Both the position numbers and the translations under genes were made by a program. Below are positions 53,384 to 61,471 of a stretch of DNA of 64,000 bases, piece after piece. This DNA comes from Glaciecola sp048820975 (GTDB lineage Bacteria > Pseudomonadota > Gammaproteobacteria > Enterobacterales > Alteromonadaceae), in the NCBI RefSeq assembly GCF_048820975.1, contig NZ_JBMEUF010000001.1, positions 248,001 through 312,000 of the forward strand. The letters are read 5' to 3'. Under the pieces are notes generated by a model. That model was not told where the DNA came from. It worked only from the letters and a program-made list of their open reading frames with translations, and searched no databases. The number at the start of each line of letters is the position of its first letter. Within the stretch, counting starts at the first letter, position 1.

Positions 53384-54211
53384 ATGATGAGCAGTATTAA
53401 GACAATATTAAAAGGTAAGTCTGTTTCTGATGGAGCAGGCGTAAAGTTAAAAAGAATAATTGGGCAGGCTCAATTGATGCGCTTAGACCCTTTTTTATTG
53501 TTAGATGAATTTGGTTCAGACCAAGCTCAAGACTACATAGCCGGATTTCCTGCACATCCTCACCGAGGATTTCAAACCGTTACCTATATGCTAGCGGGTA
53601 AAATGCAACATAAAGATTCGGTTGGAAACACGGGAATAATTGAAGATGGTGGCGTGCAGTGGATGAACGCAGGCAGGGGAATTATTCACGAAGAAATGCC
53701 AATGCAAACGGCAGGCACCATGAGAGGTTTTCAGTTATGGCTTAATTTACCCGCTAGCGAAAAAATGTCTAAGCCAGCTTATCAAGATATTCTAAGTGCG
53801 CAAATTAATGAAATAAGTATTGGTGATAAATCGCATGCACGCGTAATCGCGGGAAGGCTACGTGACGTTGAGGGAGCGGTTAAAGATAATTTGCGGAAAA
53901 CTCAGTTTTACGACATGCATATGAATTATGATGATACGATATCGTTTCGCACATGCTTGGGGCAATCAGGATTCATATATGTGTATGAGGGGAGTATTGT
54001 TATAGCGGGGCGTTTGCTTTCAAAAGGCGAAATAGGCGTACTCAATTTGACCGAAAAGATACAGATAGTGACACGTAAAAGTGCCAAATTTATCTTTTTG
54101 AGTGGTCAACCAATTAATGAACCAATTGAACAATATGGCCCTTTCGTTATGAACACAAAAGAGGAAATTCAACAAGCAATTTTGGATTTTCAGGCGGGGG
54201 CATTTAGCTAA
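53384..54211 (+). CDS. Pirin family protein
   Basis: A 275-aa bicupin protein. Bacterial pirins include quercetin dioxygenases and regulators of pyruvate dehydrogenase. The metal-site residues are present: His of AHPHRGFQT (about 58-60) and the downstream GRGIIHEEMP (His and Glu, about 101-103). QWMNAGRGIIH and LQLWLNLP-like parts are family hallmarks. AGAGG precedes ATG ATG at 53384. It stands alone behind the inverted repeat at 53336, so it may be separately regulated. The function in this organism cannot be set from sequence. Confidence 0.92.
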   Translation: MMSSIKTILKGKSVSDGAGVKLKRIIGQAQLMRLDPFLLLDEFGSDQAQDYIAGFPAHPHRGFQTVTYMLAGKMQHKDSVGNTGIIEDGGVQWMNAGRGIIHEEMPMQTAGTMRGFQLWLNLPASEKMSKPAYQDILSAQINEISIGDKSHARVIAGRLRDVEGAVKDNLRKTQFYDMHMNYDDTISFRTCLGQSGFIYVYEGSIVIAGRLLSKGEIGVLNLTEKIQIVTRKSAKFIFLSGQPINEPIEQYGPFVMNTKEEIQQAILDFQAGAFS

Positions 54212-54357
54212 GCACTTCTGCTAAGCTGATTATTATTAAAATCATATATGTAAACTAAGTACTGTTTTTTAAAGATAAATTTACGACGTTTCATTTTAAT
54301 ATCTCTCTGTTATACTGCCAGTACTCTATTGTTTACTGTATATATCTATAAATAAAT

Positions 54358-55812
54358 ATGTCAAAAATCACTTGTTTTAAAGCTTACGATATTCGTGGTG
54401 AGTTAATTACTCAATTAAATGAAAATGTAGCCTACCGTGTAGGTAGAGCCTTTGCTGAATACTTAACAGCAAAAACAGTTGTAGTGGGTGCCGATGCACG
54501 TAAAACATCACTACCTTTAAAGCTTGCTCTTACTGCGGGTTTGATTGATGGCGGAGCGAAGGTGTCAGATATAGGCGCTGCAGGGACCGAAGAAATTTAT
54601 TTTGCGACCAAACATCTAGGGGTTGACGGCGGCATAGAGGTTACCGCAAGCCACAATCCTATTGATTACAACGGTATGAAAATGGTTAAAGCCGGGTCGG
54701 TACCCATCAGTGGTGATACAGGTCTACACGCTATTCGCGAATTAGCTGAATCTTATGATGAAAATTTAGTCAGCTCTCGCCTTAGCCATTTTGCTTCCGG
54801 CGATATAGTAAGTGATGCAGCCTTTATTGAAGGCGCTCATTCAGTAAAAGAAATTGAACTATTAGAGACTAAACTTTACGAGCGAATTAGTTGCGTAAAC
54901 GATTATATACTGCACTTAAATGAATATATTGCGGTGTCGAAATTAAGCCCACTTAAGTTAGTAGTTAACGCGGGGAATGGCAGCGCAGGTCATATTGTTG
55001 ATGCAATAGAATTATTTTTTAAACATCAAAACGTGCCGGTTGAATTTATCAAAGTGCATCATGAAGCAGACGGTAATTTCCCTAATGGTATTCCAAATCC
55101 TCTTTTACCAGAAAACCGTGCAGATACCGCACAAGCTGTAATAGATAATAAAGCAGATATGGGTATTGCTTGGGACGGCGATTTTGACCGTTGTTTCTTG
55201 TTTGATGAAACAGGCGAATTTATTGAAGGTTATTATATTGTTGGATTGCTTGCTCAAGCATTTTTAGATAAAAATAAAGGGGCTAAGATCATATATGACC
55301 CTCGCGTTTTCTGGAACACAGAAGATATCGTGAATAATGCTGGCGGTAAGCCGATTAAATCTAAAACGGGGCATGCGTTCATTAAAGAAAGAATGCGTAA
55401 AGAAGATGCGGTTTACGGTGGTGAAATGAGCGCACACCATTATTTTAGAGATTTTGCTTATTGTGATTCAGGCATGATCCCATGGTTATTAGTAGCTGAA
55501 TTACTCTGCAAAACTAAAAAGCCTCTTTCTTCATTAGTAAAAGAGCGCATAGCCTTATTCCCGTCATCAGGTGAAATTAACTATAGAGTTGAAGATGCGG
55601 GTAAAACTATTAAGACTATAATAGAACATTACCAAGCAAATGCTGAAGTCGTTGATAAAACCGATGGTATAGGAATGGAGTTTGGTACATGGCGCTTTAA
55701 CTTAAGAAAATCTAATACTGAGCCGGTAATCCGCTTAAACGTTGAGAGTAAAAACGATGAGGCGCTAATGAAAGAAAAAACGGCGGAATTAGAGCAATTA
55801 ATACGCGGTTAA
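54358..55812 (+). CDS. cpsG: Phosphomannomutase (CpsG/ManB type)
   Basis: Interconverts mannose-6- and mannose-1-phosphate for GDP-mannose and surface polysaccharides; members of this family can also act on glucose phosphates. It has 484 aa, somewhat above E. coli CpsG (456). Signatures are FKAYDIRG (about 6-13), the phosphoserine loop TASHNPIDYNGMKM (about 98-111), the metal loop DGDFDRCF (about 276-283), GGEMSAHHYFRDFAY and the C-terminal RKSNTEPVIRLNVES. The extra residues lie after the phosphoserine loop (about 140-185). It stands alone with no GDP-mannose gene nearby. Confidence 0.93.
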   Translation: MSKITCFKAYDIRGELITQLNENVAYRVGRAFAEYLTAKTVVVGADARKTSLPLKLALTAGLIDGGAKVSDIGAAGTEEIYFATKHLGVDGGIEVTASHNPIDYNGMKMVKAGSVPISGDTGLHAIRELAESYDENLVSSRLSHFASGDIVSDAAFIEGAHSVKEIELLETKLYERISCVNDYILHLNEYIAVSKLSPLKLVVNAGNGSAGHIVDAIELFFKHQNVPVEFIKVHHEADGNFPNGIPNPLLPENRADTAQAVIDNKADMGIAWDGDFDRCFLFDETGEFIEGYYIVGLLAQAFLDKNKGAKIIYDPRVFWNTEDIVNNAGGKPIKSKTGHAFIKERMRKEDAVYGGEMSAHHYFRDFAYCDSGMIPWLLVAELLCKTKKPLSSLVKERIALFPSSGEINYRVEDAGKTIKTIIEHYQANAEVVDKTDGIGMEFGTWRFNLRKSNTEPVIRLNVESKNDEALMKEKTAELEQLIRG

Positions 55813-55830
55813 CGAGCTATAAAAATCAAT

Positions 55831-55867
55831 AAAAAAGGCGAATGTATAATCAACATTCGCCTTTTTT
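55831..55867. terminator. Bidirectional terminator between cpsG and the DUF3429 gene
   Basis: AAAAAAGGCGAATGT (55831-55845) and ACATTCGCCTTTTTT (55853-55867) form a perfect 15-bp arm pair around ATAATCA, with T-runs on both strands. It can end both convergent genes. Confidence 0.92.
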
Positions 55868-55868
55868 A

Positions 55869-56285
55869 TTACAGATAAGCCATAAACAAATGACTTATAA
55901 CCACTATGGTAGTAAGCATTGTACGTAAGTAGGTGTAGTCTAAAAGAATATCTTTTTCCAAGGCTAATACATATTTGTCATACATTAACACTCCGATATA
56001 TGCGACCGAAAGGGCGCTTAGTAAAGAATTCCCTTCCAGGAATATAAGTGCTACCCAGGCAACTATACTTGGCAACATTGCAACGTATAGCTGGTGATCT
56101 TTGCGCCTATTTTGCAGCGCATCTAGCCAGTGTATCCCGCCAAAAAATGACAAAATAATTGCTGAGTACTGCACAAAATAAGTATAAGCCTGAAAGTACG
56201 ACAAGGCCCCTGCAACAATTAGTAGCGGCAAGCCTATAAAGGGTAAAAGTCCCGCGTATCCAAGAACTTTAGCTGAAAAATGCAT
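55869..56285 (-). CDS. DUF3429 family membrane protein
   Basis: A 138-aa membrane protein of the DUF3429 family. The ATG at 56285 is chosen because ACGGAGA lies 7 nt upstream; an earlier start at 56321 would lie inside the gltA terminator. Four TM segments are visible. LGYAGLLPFIGLPLL (about 8-22) and YSAIILSFFGGIHWLDAL (about 40-57) are family motifs. Its function is unknown. It lies downstream of gltA on the same strand, separated by the terminator at 56309. Confidence 0.88.
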   Translation of the reverse strand: MHFSAKVLGYAGLLPFIGLPLLIVAGALSYFQAYTYFVQYSAIILSFFGGIHWLDALQNRRKDHQLYVAMLPSIVAWVALIFLEGNSLLSALSVAYIGVLMYDKYVLALEKDILLDYTYLRTMLTTIVVISHLFMAYL

Positions 56286-56303
56286 AATTTTCTCCGTAAG
56301 GCA

Positions 56304-56333
56304 TAAAAAAATGGCGCTCAAAAAGCGCCATTT
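56304..56333 (-). terminator. Intrinsic terminator of gltA
   Basis: AAATGGCGCT (56309-56318) and AGCGCCATTT (56324-56333) form a 10-bp stem around CAAAA. On the minus strand it is followed by a T-run (56304-56310), 25 nt after the gltA stop. Confidence 0.88.
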
Positions 56334-56357
56334 ATTATCGTTTTAATGCAACAAGAA

Positions 56358-57638
56358 TTACTTCTTGATAGGTGTGTACTCACGCTTACTATGGCCTGTG
56401 TACAATTGACGAGGACGACCAATTTTTTGACCTGGCTGGCTCATCATTTCATGCCAATGTGAAATCCAACCTACTGTTCTTGCTAAAGCAAAAATACAAG
56501 TAAACATATTGGTTGGAATACCAATAGCACTTAATACGATACCAGAATAGAAATCAACATTAGGGAACAATTTCTTCTCTGCGAAGTAAGGGTCGCTCAA
56601 GGCAATTCTTTCTAATTCCATCGCAACATCTAATAATGGGTTTTCAACATTAAGCTCTTGTAGTACTTCATGACAGCTTTCACGCATCACTGTTGCGCGT
56701 GGATCGTGGTTCTTGTAAACACGGTGTCCAAAGCCCATTAGTCGGAAAGGGTCACTCTTGTCTTTAGCTCGAGCAATAAACTCAGGAATGCGATCAACAG
56801 TGCCAATTTCTTCTAACATTTTTAAACAAGCTTCGTTAGCGCCACCATGAGCAGGACCCCATAAAGATGCTACACCTGCTGCAATACAAGCATAAGGATT
56901 AGCACCCGATGAACCGGCTAGACGCACAGTTGAGGTAGATGCGTTTTGTTCATGGTCAGCATGAAGTATAAAGATTCTATCCATAGCACGCTCTACAGCT
57001 GGGCTTATGACATACTCTTCAGCAGGAACAGAAAACATCATGTTTAAGAAGTTTGCAGCGTAGCTCAAATCGTTACGTGGATAAACGAAAGGCTGCCCTA
57101 TGTTGTATTTATAACACATCGCTACTAGCGTTGGCATTTTGGCAATCAAACGATGCGCAGAACGGCTACGTTGGTCAGGGTCAGCAACATCTAAATCACT
57201 ATGGTAGAAAGACGATAACGCACCAACAGTACCGCAAAGCATTGCCATTGGGTGGGCATCATTTCTAAAGCCATGGAAGAACATATTTACTTGTTCGTGC
57301 ACCATGGTGTGGCGTGTAATGGTTTCTTTAAATTCGTTATACTCTTCACTATTTGGCGCTTTGTCATGTAATAACATATGACAAACTTCCAGAAAACTCG
57401 CATCACGAGCTAAATCTTCAATTGAGAAACCGCGGTGAAGTAGAATACCTTTAGCACCGTCTATGAACGTGATTGCTGATTCACAAGAACCAGTCGCCAT
57501 AAAGCCTGGGTCAAAAGTAAAGTATCCGTGTGCACCTAGTGCTCTTACGTCAATAACTGGGTGGCCTTCAGTACCTTCCAAAATTGGAAATTCTACTTCT
57601 ACGTCACCAGCTTTGAGGGTAGCGGTCTTATTTGACAT
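56358..57638 (-). CDS. gltA: Citrate synthase GltA
   Basis: Condenses oxaloacetate with acetyl-CoA to start the TCA cycle. It has 426 aa (E. coli 427), suggesting the hexameric, NADH-sensitive type of Gram-negative bacteria. Catalytic His residues lie in ILHADHEQNAST and WGPAHGGANE, and the catalytic Asp is in the later PNVDFYSG stretch. GFGHRVYKNHDPR is the family signature. AGGAG precedes the ATG. It is divergent from sdhCDAB across a 446-nt spacer, the same arrangement as E. coli. Confidence 0.98.
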   Translation of the reverse strand: MSNKTATLKAGDVEVEFPILEGTEGHPVIDVRALGAHGYFTFDPGFMATGSCESAITFIDGAKGILLHRGFSIEDLARDASFLEVCHMLLHDKAPNSEEYNEFKETITRHTMVHEQVNMFFHGFRNDAHPMAMLCGTVGALSSFYHSDLDVADPDQRSRSAHRLIAKMPTLVAMCYKYNIGQPFVYPRNDLSYAANFLNMMFSVPAEEYVISPAVERAMDRIFILHADHEQNASTSTVRLAGSSGANPYACIAAGVASLWGPAHGGANEACLKMLEEIGTVDRIPEFIARAKDKSDPFRLMGFGHRVYKNHDPRATVMRESCHEVLQELNVENPLLDVAMELERIALSDPYFAEKKLFPNVDFYSGIVLSAIGIPTNMFTCIFALARTVGWISHWHEMMSQPGQKIGRPRQLYTGHSKREYTPIKK

Positions 57639-58084
57639 TAAATTGCTCTCCTAAGTTTTGAGTATCCGATCTAACGGAAAAAGCGAGGATTTTGTTCACT
57701 ATCTTTCACAAAATACTACACTTTTTGGGAAAAGTGCCGATATTCTTCACTTATTCACTAGCGAAGTCAATTTAAATGCACATGTGTTTAATATATATTC
57801 TTCATCACTCTAGCTGATATTGGTAATAAATGTTGGTTATAAACATATGTTTACTACTAAAGTCCCAATCATCAAGTAAACATTGCTATTCAAGCTTGAG
57901 GTTGATATATTCAAACCCGCTGAATTTAAAGGGATATTTGTACATACTTTACTAATATTTCATTCACAAAAATTTAACAATTAAATTTTCGCTATTGTTA
58001 AATTATTAACACACAACCACGTGTTACTTGGCATAAAAAAATAATTCTGCGTAAGTGCACGTTTAAACACACAGGCGTTTTATT
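57639..58084. other. gltA-sdhC divergent regulatory spacer
   Basis: There are 446 AT-rich bases with no gene I can support. It should hold both TCA promoters. The inverted repeat near 57971 is listed separately. No other strong hexamer pair could be fixed by eye. Confidence 0.6.
57971..58010 (+). promoter_or_regulatory. Inverted repeat and ArcA-like stretch upstream of sdhC
   Basis: AATTTAACAAT (57971-57981) and ATTGTTAAATT (57994-58004) are exact reverse complements with a 12-nt spacer. The right arm runs on as TGTTAAATTATTAAC, similar to the ArcA consensus (A/T)GTTAATTA(A/T). ArcA represses sdh in E. coli, so this is a candidate operator by inference. Confidence 0.4.
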
Positions 58085-58459
58085 GTGAAAAAACAAAGAC
58101 CAGTCAATCTCGATTTGAGCACAATCAAATTACCACCCGCAGGGAGAGCTTCAATATTGCACCGTATTACAGGTGTTGCGATGTTCTTTGCATTATTATT
58201 CGTTATTTGGGCATGGGCAACTTCCATTGCGTCGCCTGAAGGATTTGCTTTAGTTAGTGATCTAATGAATGGTTTCGTAGGTAAATTCATAGCCATAGGA
58301 ACGCTTTCTGCTTTCACATTTCATTTCATTGGTGGCATACGCCATTTAGTGATGGATATGGGCTACTGGGAAGAGTTAGAGTCGGGCAATACCAGTGCTA
58401 ATATAGCTATTGGTTTGTGGATTGTAATTACCATCGTTATTGCTGGAGTGTTAATATGA
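58085..58459 (+). CDS. sdhC: Succinate dehydrogenase cytochrome b556 subunit SdhC
   Basis: Membrane anchor subunit of complex II that helps bind haem b and ubiquinone. It has 124 aa with three TM helices (about 24-46, 64-88 and 105-123). The start is a GTG at 58085 with a weak AGGCG. The RPVNLDLSTIKLPPAGRASILHRITGV start (two overlapping blocks, about 5-31) is the family signature. His in FHFIGGIRHLVMD (about residue 84) is the haem ligand. Its TGA overlaps the sdhD ATG (ATGA). First gene of sdhCDAB. Confidence 0.96.
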   Translation: MKKQRPVNLDLSTIKLPPAGRASILHRITGVAMFFALLFVIWAWATSIASPEGFALVSDLMNGFVGKFIAIGTLSAFTFHFIGGIRHLVMDMGYWEELESGNTSANIAIGLWIVITIVIAGVLI

Positions 58460-58803
58460 TAACTAACCAAGCATCAATTAAAAGAAATGGTATCCAAGAT
58501 TACGTAACCTTGCGTGCATCAGCGGCTATCATTACACTTTTCGCAGCTTACATGCTGTACTTCTTTGTTTCCACCCCAACTGTAACCTTTGAAGTTTGGC
58601 AGGGTTTATTTGCTTCAGTTTATATGAAAGCATTTACCATGGCAGCATTGGTTGCAATCATGATGCACGTGCGCATAGGTTTATGGCAGGTGCTTACTGA
58701 TTACGTAAAAGCGCATAAATTGCGTGCTGCTTTGCAGTTCATTTTAAATCTAATCGCATTTGCTTATGTTGCGATTGGTCTTTTCGTATTGTTGGGAGTT
58801 TAA
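58456..58803 (+). CDS. sdhD: Succinate dehydrogenase membrane anchor SdhD
   Basis: Second membrane anchor of complex II, 115 aa from the ATG at 58456 that overlaps the sdhC stop. An upstream frame start at 58417 would lie inside sdhC and is rejected. Three TM helices (about 20-40, 52-76 and 88-114). The haem His is in MMHVRIGLWQVLTDYV, matching E. coli HAWIGMWQVLTDYV. Its TAA is 1 nt before the sdhA ATG, so sdhC-D-A are tightly coupled. Confidence 0.96.
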   Translation: MITNQASIKRNGIQDYVTLRASAAIITLFAAYMLYFFVSTPTVTFEVWQGLFASVYMKAFTMAALVAIMMHVRIGLWQVLTDYVKAHKLRAALQFILNLIAFAYVAIGLFVLLGV

Positions 58804-58804
58804 T

Positions 58805-60577
58805 ATGACTTTACCTGTTCATGAATTTGATGCAGTTGTAATAGGAGCGGGTGGCGCGGGAATGCGTGCAGCTTTGCAAATTTCAGAATCGGGCCGTTCG
58901 TGCGCACTTTTATCAAAAGTGTTTCCAACACGTTCTCATACCGTTTCTGCCCAAGGTGGCATTACTGTAGCATTGGGTAATTCCCACGAAGATAATTGGG
59001 AATGGCACATGTATGATACCGTAAAAGGTTCAGATTACATTGGTGACCAAGAAGCCATTGAATACATGTGTAAAACTGGTCCAGAAGCAATTATTGAAAT
59101 GGAAAACATGGGTTTGCCATTTTCAAGAACTGAAGATGGCCGAGTATATCAACGTCCATTCGGTGGTCAGTCAAAGAATTTTGGTGGTGAGCAAGCGGCA
59201 AGAACTGCAGCTGCTGCTGACAGAACAGGCCATGCTCTTCTTCACCTTTTGTACCAACAAAACGTTAAAAACAAAACAAAAGTGTTCTCTGAATGGTACG
59301 CACTAGATTTAGTTAAAAACCAACAAGGTCAAGTAGTAGGTTGTACTGCAATAGACATTGAAAGTGGCGAAGTGGTTTATTTCAAATCAAAAGCGGTTGT
59401 TCTCGCAACCGGCGGTGCAGGTAGAATTTTTGCTTCTACTACTAATGCACACATCAACACTGGTGACGGTGTTGGTATGGCCTTACGTGCAGGCGCACCA
59501 GTACAAGATATGGAAATGTGGCAGTTCCACCCAACGGGTATAGCTGGAGCAGGAACACTTGTAACCGAAGGTTGCCGCGGAGAAGGCGGTTACTTGCTTA
59601 ACAAAGATGGCGAGCGTTTCATGGAACGTTATGCGCCTAACGCGAAAGATTTAGCGGGCCGTGATGTAGTTGCGCGTTCAATGATGACAGAAATCCGTGA
59701 AGGTCGCGGTTGTGAAGGGCCGTGGGGCACACACATTAAACTTAAGCTAGATCACTTAGGTAAAGATGTTCTTGAGTCTCGTTTGCCGGGTATACTAGAG
59801 CTATCTCGTACCTTTGCTCACGTTGACCCAGTTAAAGAACCAATTCCAGTAATTCCAACTTGTCACTATATGATGGGTGGTATTCCTACTAATGTTGATG
59901 GACAAGTTATCAACATTGACAAAGACGGTAACGAAACGCCAATGGATGGTTTATTCGCATGCGGAGAAATTGCATGTGTATCTGTTCATGGTGCAAACCG
60001 CTTAGGCGGTAACTCATTACTTGACTTAGTAGTATTTGGACGTGCAACAGGCCTACACCTAGGTAAGAGTATTGACGAAATTGAAGTTAAATCTGACGCA
60101 TCAGCCTCTGATTTAGAAGGCGCTATGGCTCGCTTCAATCGTTGGGAATCATCTGATAAAGGTAAAGGCGAAGACCCAGTTCAAATTAAGAAAGATATGC
60201 AGAAGTGCATGCAGCTTAACTTCTCGGTATTCCGTGAAGGTGAAGCTATGGCAGAAGGCCTTAAAGAACTAGGTGAAATTCGTGAACGCTTACAGCACGC
60301 TCGTTTAGATGACAAGAGCAGTGACTTTAATACTCAGCGCATTGAATGCTTAGAGCTTGATAACTTAATGGAAACTGCATATAGCACAGCTGTTGCTGCT
60401 AACTTTAGAACAGAAAGCCGTGGTGCTCACAGTCGCTTTGATTTTCCTGAACGTGATGATGACAACTGGTTGTGTCATTCAGTATATGTTCCTGAGAGCG
60501 AAACTATGCGTAAACGCGACGTCAATATGGCGCCAAAAATTAGAGAGGCATTCCCTCCTAAAGCGCGTACATACTAA
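58805..60577 (+). CDS. sdhA: Succinate dehydrogenase flavoprotein SdhA
   Basis: Catalytic subunit that oxidises succinate to fumarate, holding covalent FAD. The ATG at 58805 (590 aa, MTLPVHEF) follows the sdhD stop; an earlier start at 58760 lies inside sdhD and is rejected. The FAD-binding VVIGAGGAGMRAAL lies at about 10-23, and the flavinylated His is in RSHTVSAQGG (about residue 45). The active-site region EGCRGEGGYLLN is at about 255-266, and HGANRLGGNSLLDLVVFGR near 395. The C-terminus ends in KARTY. Confidence 0.98.
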   Translation: MTLPVHEFDAVVIGAGGAGMRAALQISESGRSCALLSKVFPTRSHTVSAQGGITVALGNSHEDNWEWHMYDTVKGSDYIGDQEAIEYMCKTGPEAIIEMENMGLPFSRTEDGRVYQRPFGGQSKNFGGEQAARTAAAADRTGHALLHLLYQQNVKNKTKVFSEWYALDLVKNQQGQVVGCTAIDIESGEVVYFKSKAVVLATGGAGRIFASTTNAHINTGDGVGMALRAGAPVQDMEMWQFHPTGIAGAGTLVTEGCRGEGGYLLNKDGERFMERYAPNAKDLAGRDVVARSMMTEIREGRGCEGPWGTHIKLKLDHLGKDVLESRLPGILELSRTFAHVDPVKEPIPVIPTCHYMMGGIPTNVDGQVINIDKDGNETPMDGLFACGEIACVSVHGANRLGGNSLLDLVVFGRATGLHLGKSIDEIEVKSDASASDLEGAMARFNRWESSDKGKGEDPVQIKKDMQKCMQLNFSVFREGEAMAEGLKELGEIRERLQHARLDDKSSDFNTQRIECLELDNLMETAYSTAVAANFRTESRGAHSRFDFPERDDDNWLCHSVYVPESETMRKRDVNMAPKIREAFPPKARTY

Positions 60578-60591
60578 GAGGAGTATTGACC

Positions 60592-61302
60592 ATGAAATTA
60601 GACTTTTCAATTTACAGATATAACCCTGATGTTGATGATGCACCTCGCATGCAAGAGTATTCTCTTGAAGTTGAGGAAGGCCAAGACATGATGGTGCTAG
60701 ATGCGCTTCTTGCTTTAAAAGAATCGGATCCTACTTTATCTTTCCGTCGCTCGTGCCGTGAAGGCGTGTGTGGTTCAGATGGCATGAACATGAACGGTAA
60801 GAATGGTTTGGCATGCATTACGCCGTTATCAGCGCTAGGAAAAGGTAAAATAGTGGTTCGTCCACTACCAGGTTTGCCAGTTGTGCGTGATTTGGTTGTA
60901 GACTTGAGCCAGTTCTATACGCAATATGAAAAAATTAAACCGTTCTTGATTAATGACAACAAGCAGCCGCCGGCACGTGAACATATTCAAATGCCAGAAG
61001 AGCGCGCTAAACTTGATGGGCTATATGAGTGTATTTTGTGTGCTTGTTGCTCAACTTCATGTCCTTCGTTTTGGTGGAATCCTGATAAATTTATAGGTCC
61101 AGCAGGTTTGTTACATGCGTATCGTTTCTTGATTGATAGCCGTGATACTGCTACTGACGAACGTTTGAGCTATTTAGATGATGCATTTAGCGTATTTAGA
61201 TGTCACGGCATCATGAACTGCGTAAGCGTGTGCCCTAAGGGTCTTAACCCAACAAAGGCTATCGGGCAAATTAAATCAATGTTGCTACAGCGAGCTTTAT
61301 AA
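60592..61302 (+). CDS. sdhB: Succinate dehydrogenase iron-sulfur subunit SdhB
   Basis: Carries electrons from FADH2 to ubiquinone via three clusters. The ATG at 60592 (236 aa) has AGAGGAG 8 nt upstream; a TTG two codons earlier is too close to it. The [2Fe-2S] cysteines are in CREGVCGSDG and a later LAC (about 55-75). The [4Fe-4S] motif CILCACCSTSCP is at about 149-160. The [3Fe-4S] and last cluster cysteines are in CHGIMNCVSVCPKG (about 206-219). It is the last gene of sdhCDAB, followed by a terminator. Confidence 0.98.
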   Translation: MKLDFSIYRYNPDVDDAPRMQEYSLEVEEGQDMMVLDALLALKESDPTLSFRRSCREGVCGSDGMNMNGKNGLACITPLSALGKGKIVVRPLPGLPVVRDLVVDLSQFYTQYEKIKPFLINDNKQPPAREHIQMPEERAKLDGLYECILCACCSTSCPSFWWNPDKFIGPAGLLHAYRFLIDSRDTATDERLSYLDDAFSVFRCHGIMNCVSVCPKGLNPTKAIGQIKSMLLQRAL

Positions 61303-61337
61303 TTGAAACACTTAGTGCGTTTTTTTAACTAGTTTTT

Positions 61338-61372
61338 AAATAGCTATCCAGCAATGGATGGCTATTTTTTTT
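61338..61372 (+). terminator. Terminator between sdhB and sucA
   Basis: AAATAGCTATCCA (61338-61350) and TGGATGGCTATTT (61355-61367) form a 13-bp stem (one G-T pair) around GCAA, followed by a T-run to 61372. It should stop most transcripts from sdhCDAB. Confidence 0.88.
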
Positions 61373-61471
61373 ATATAAGTTAAAAAAAACCTAAGACATT
61401 GGTTATATAAGATTTAAATTAAAAACTACATAGAATACAATACAGTCAATAACACTAATCAAGGCTAAACG

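Noticed and set aside
56286..56321. Upstream start of the DUF3429 gene
   Set aside because: It would begin inside the gltA terminator, and the ATG at 56285 has ACGGAGA upstream.
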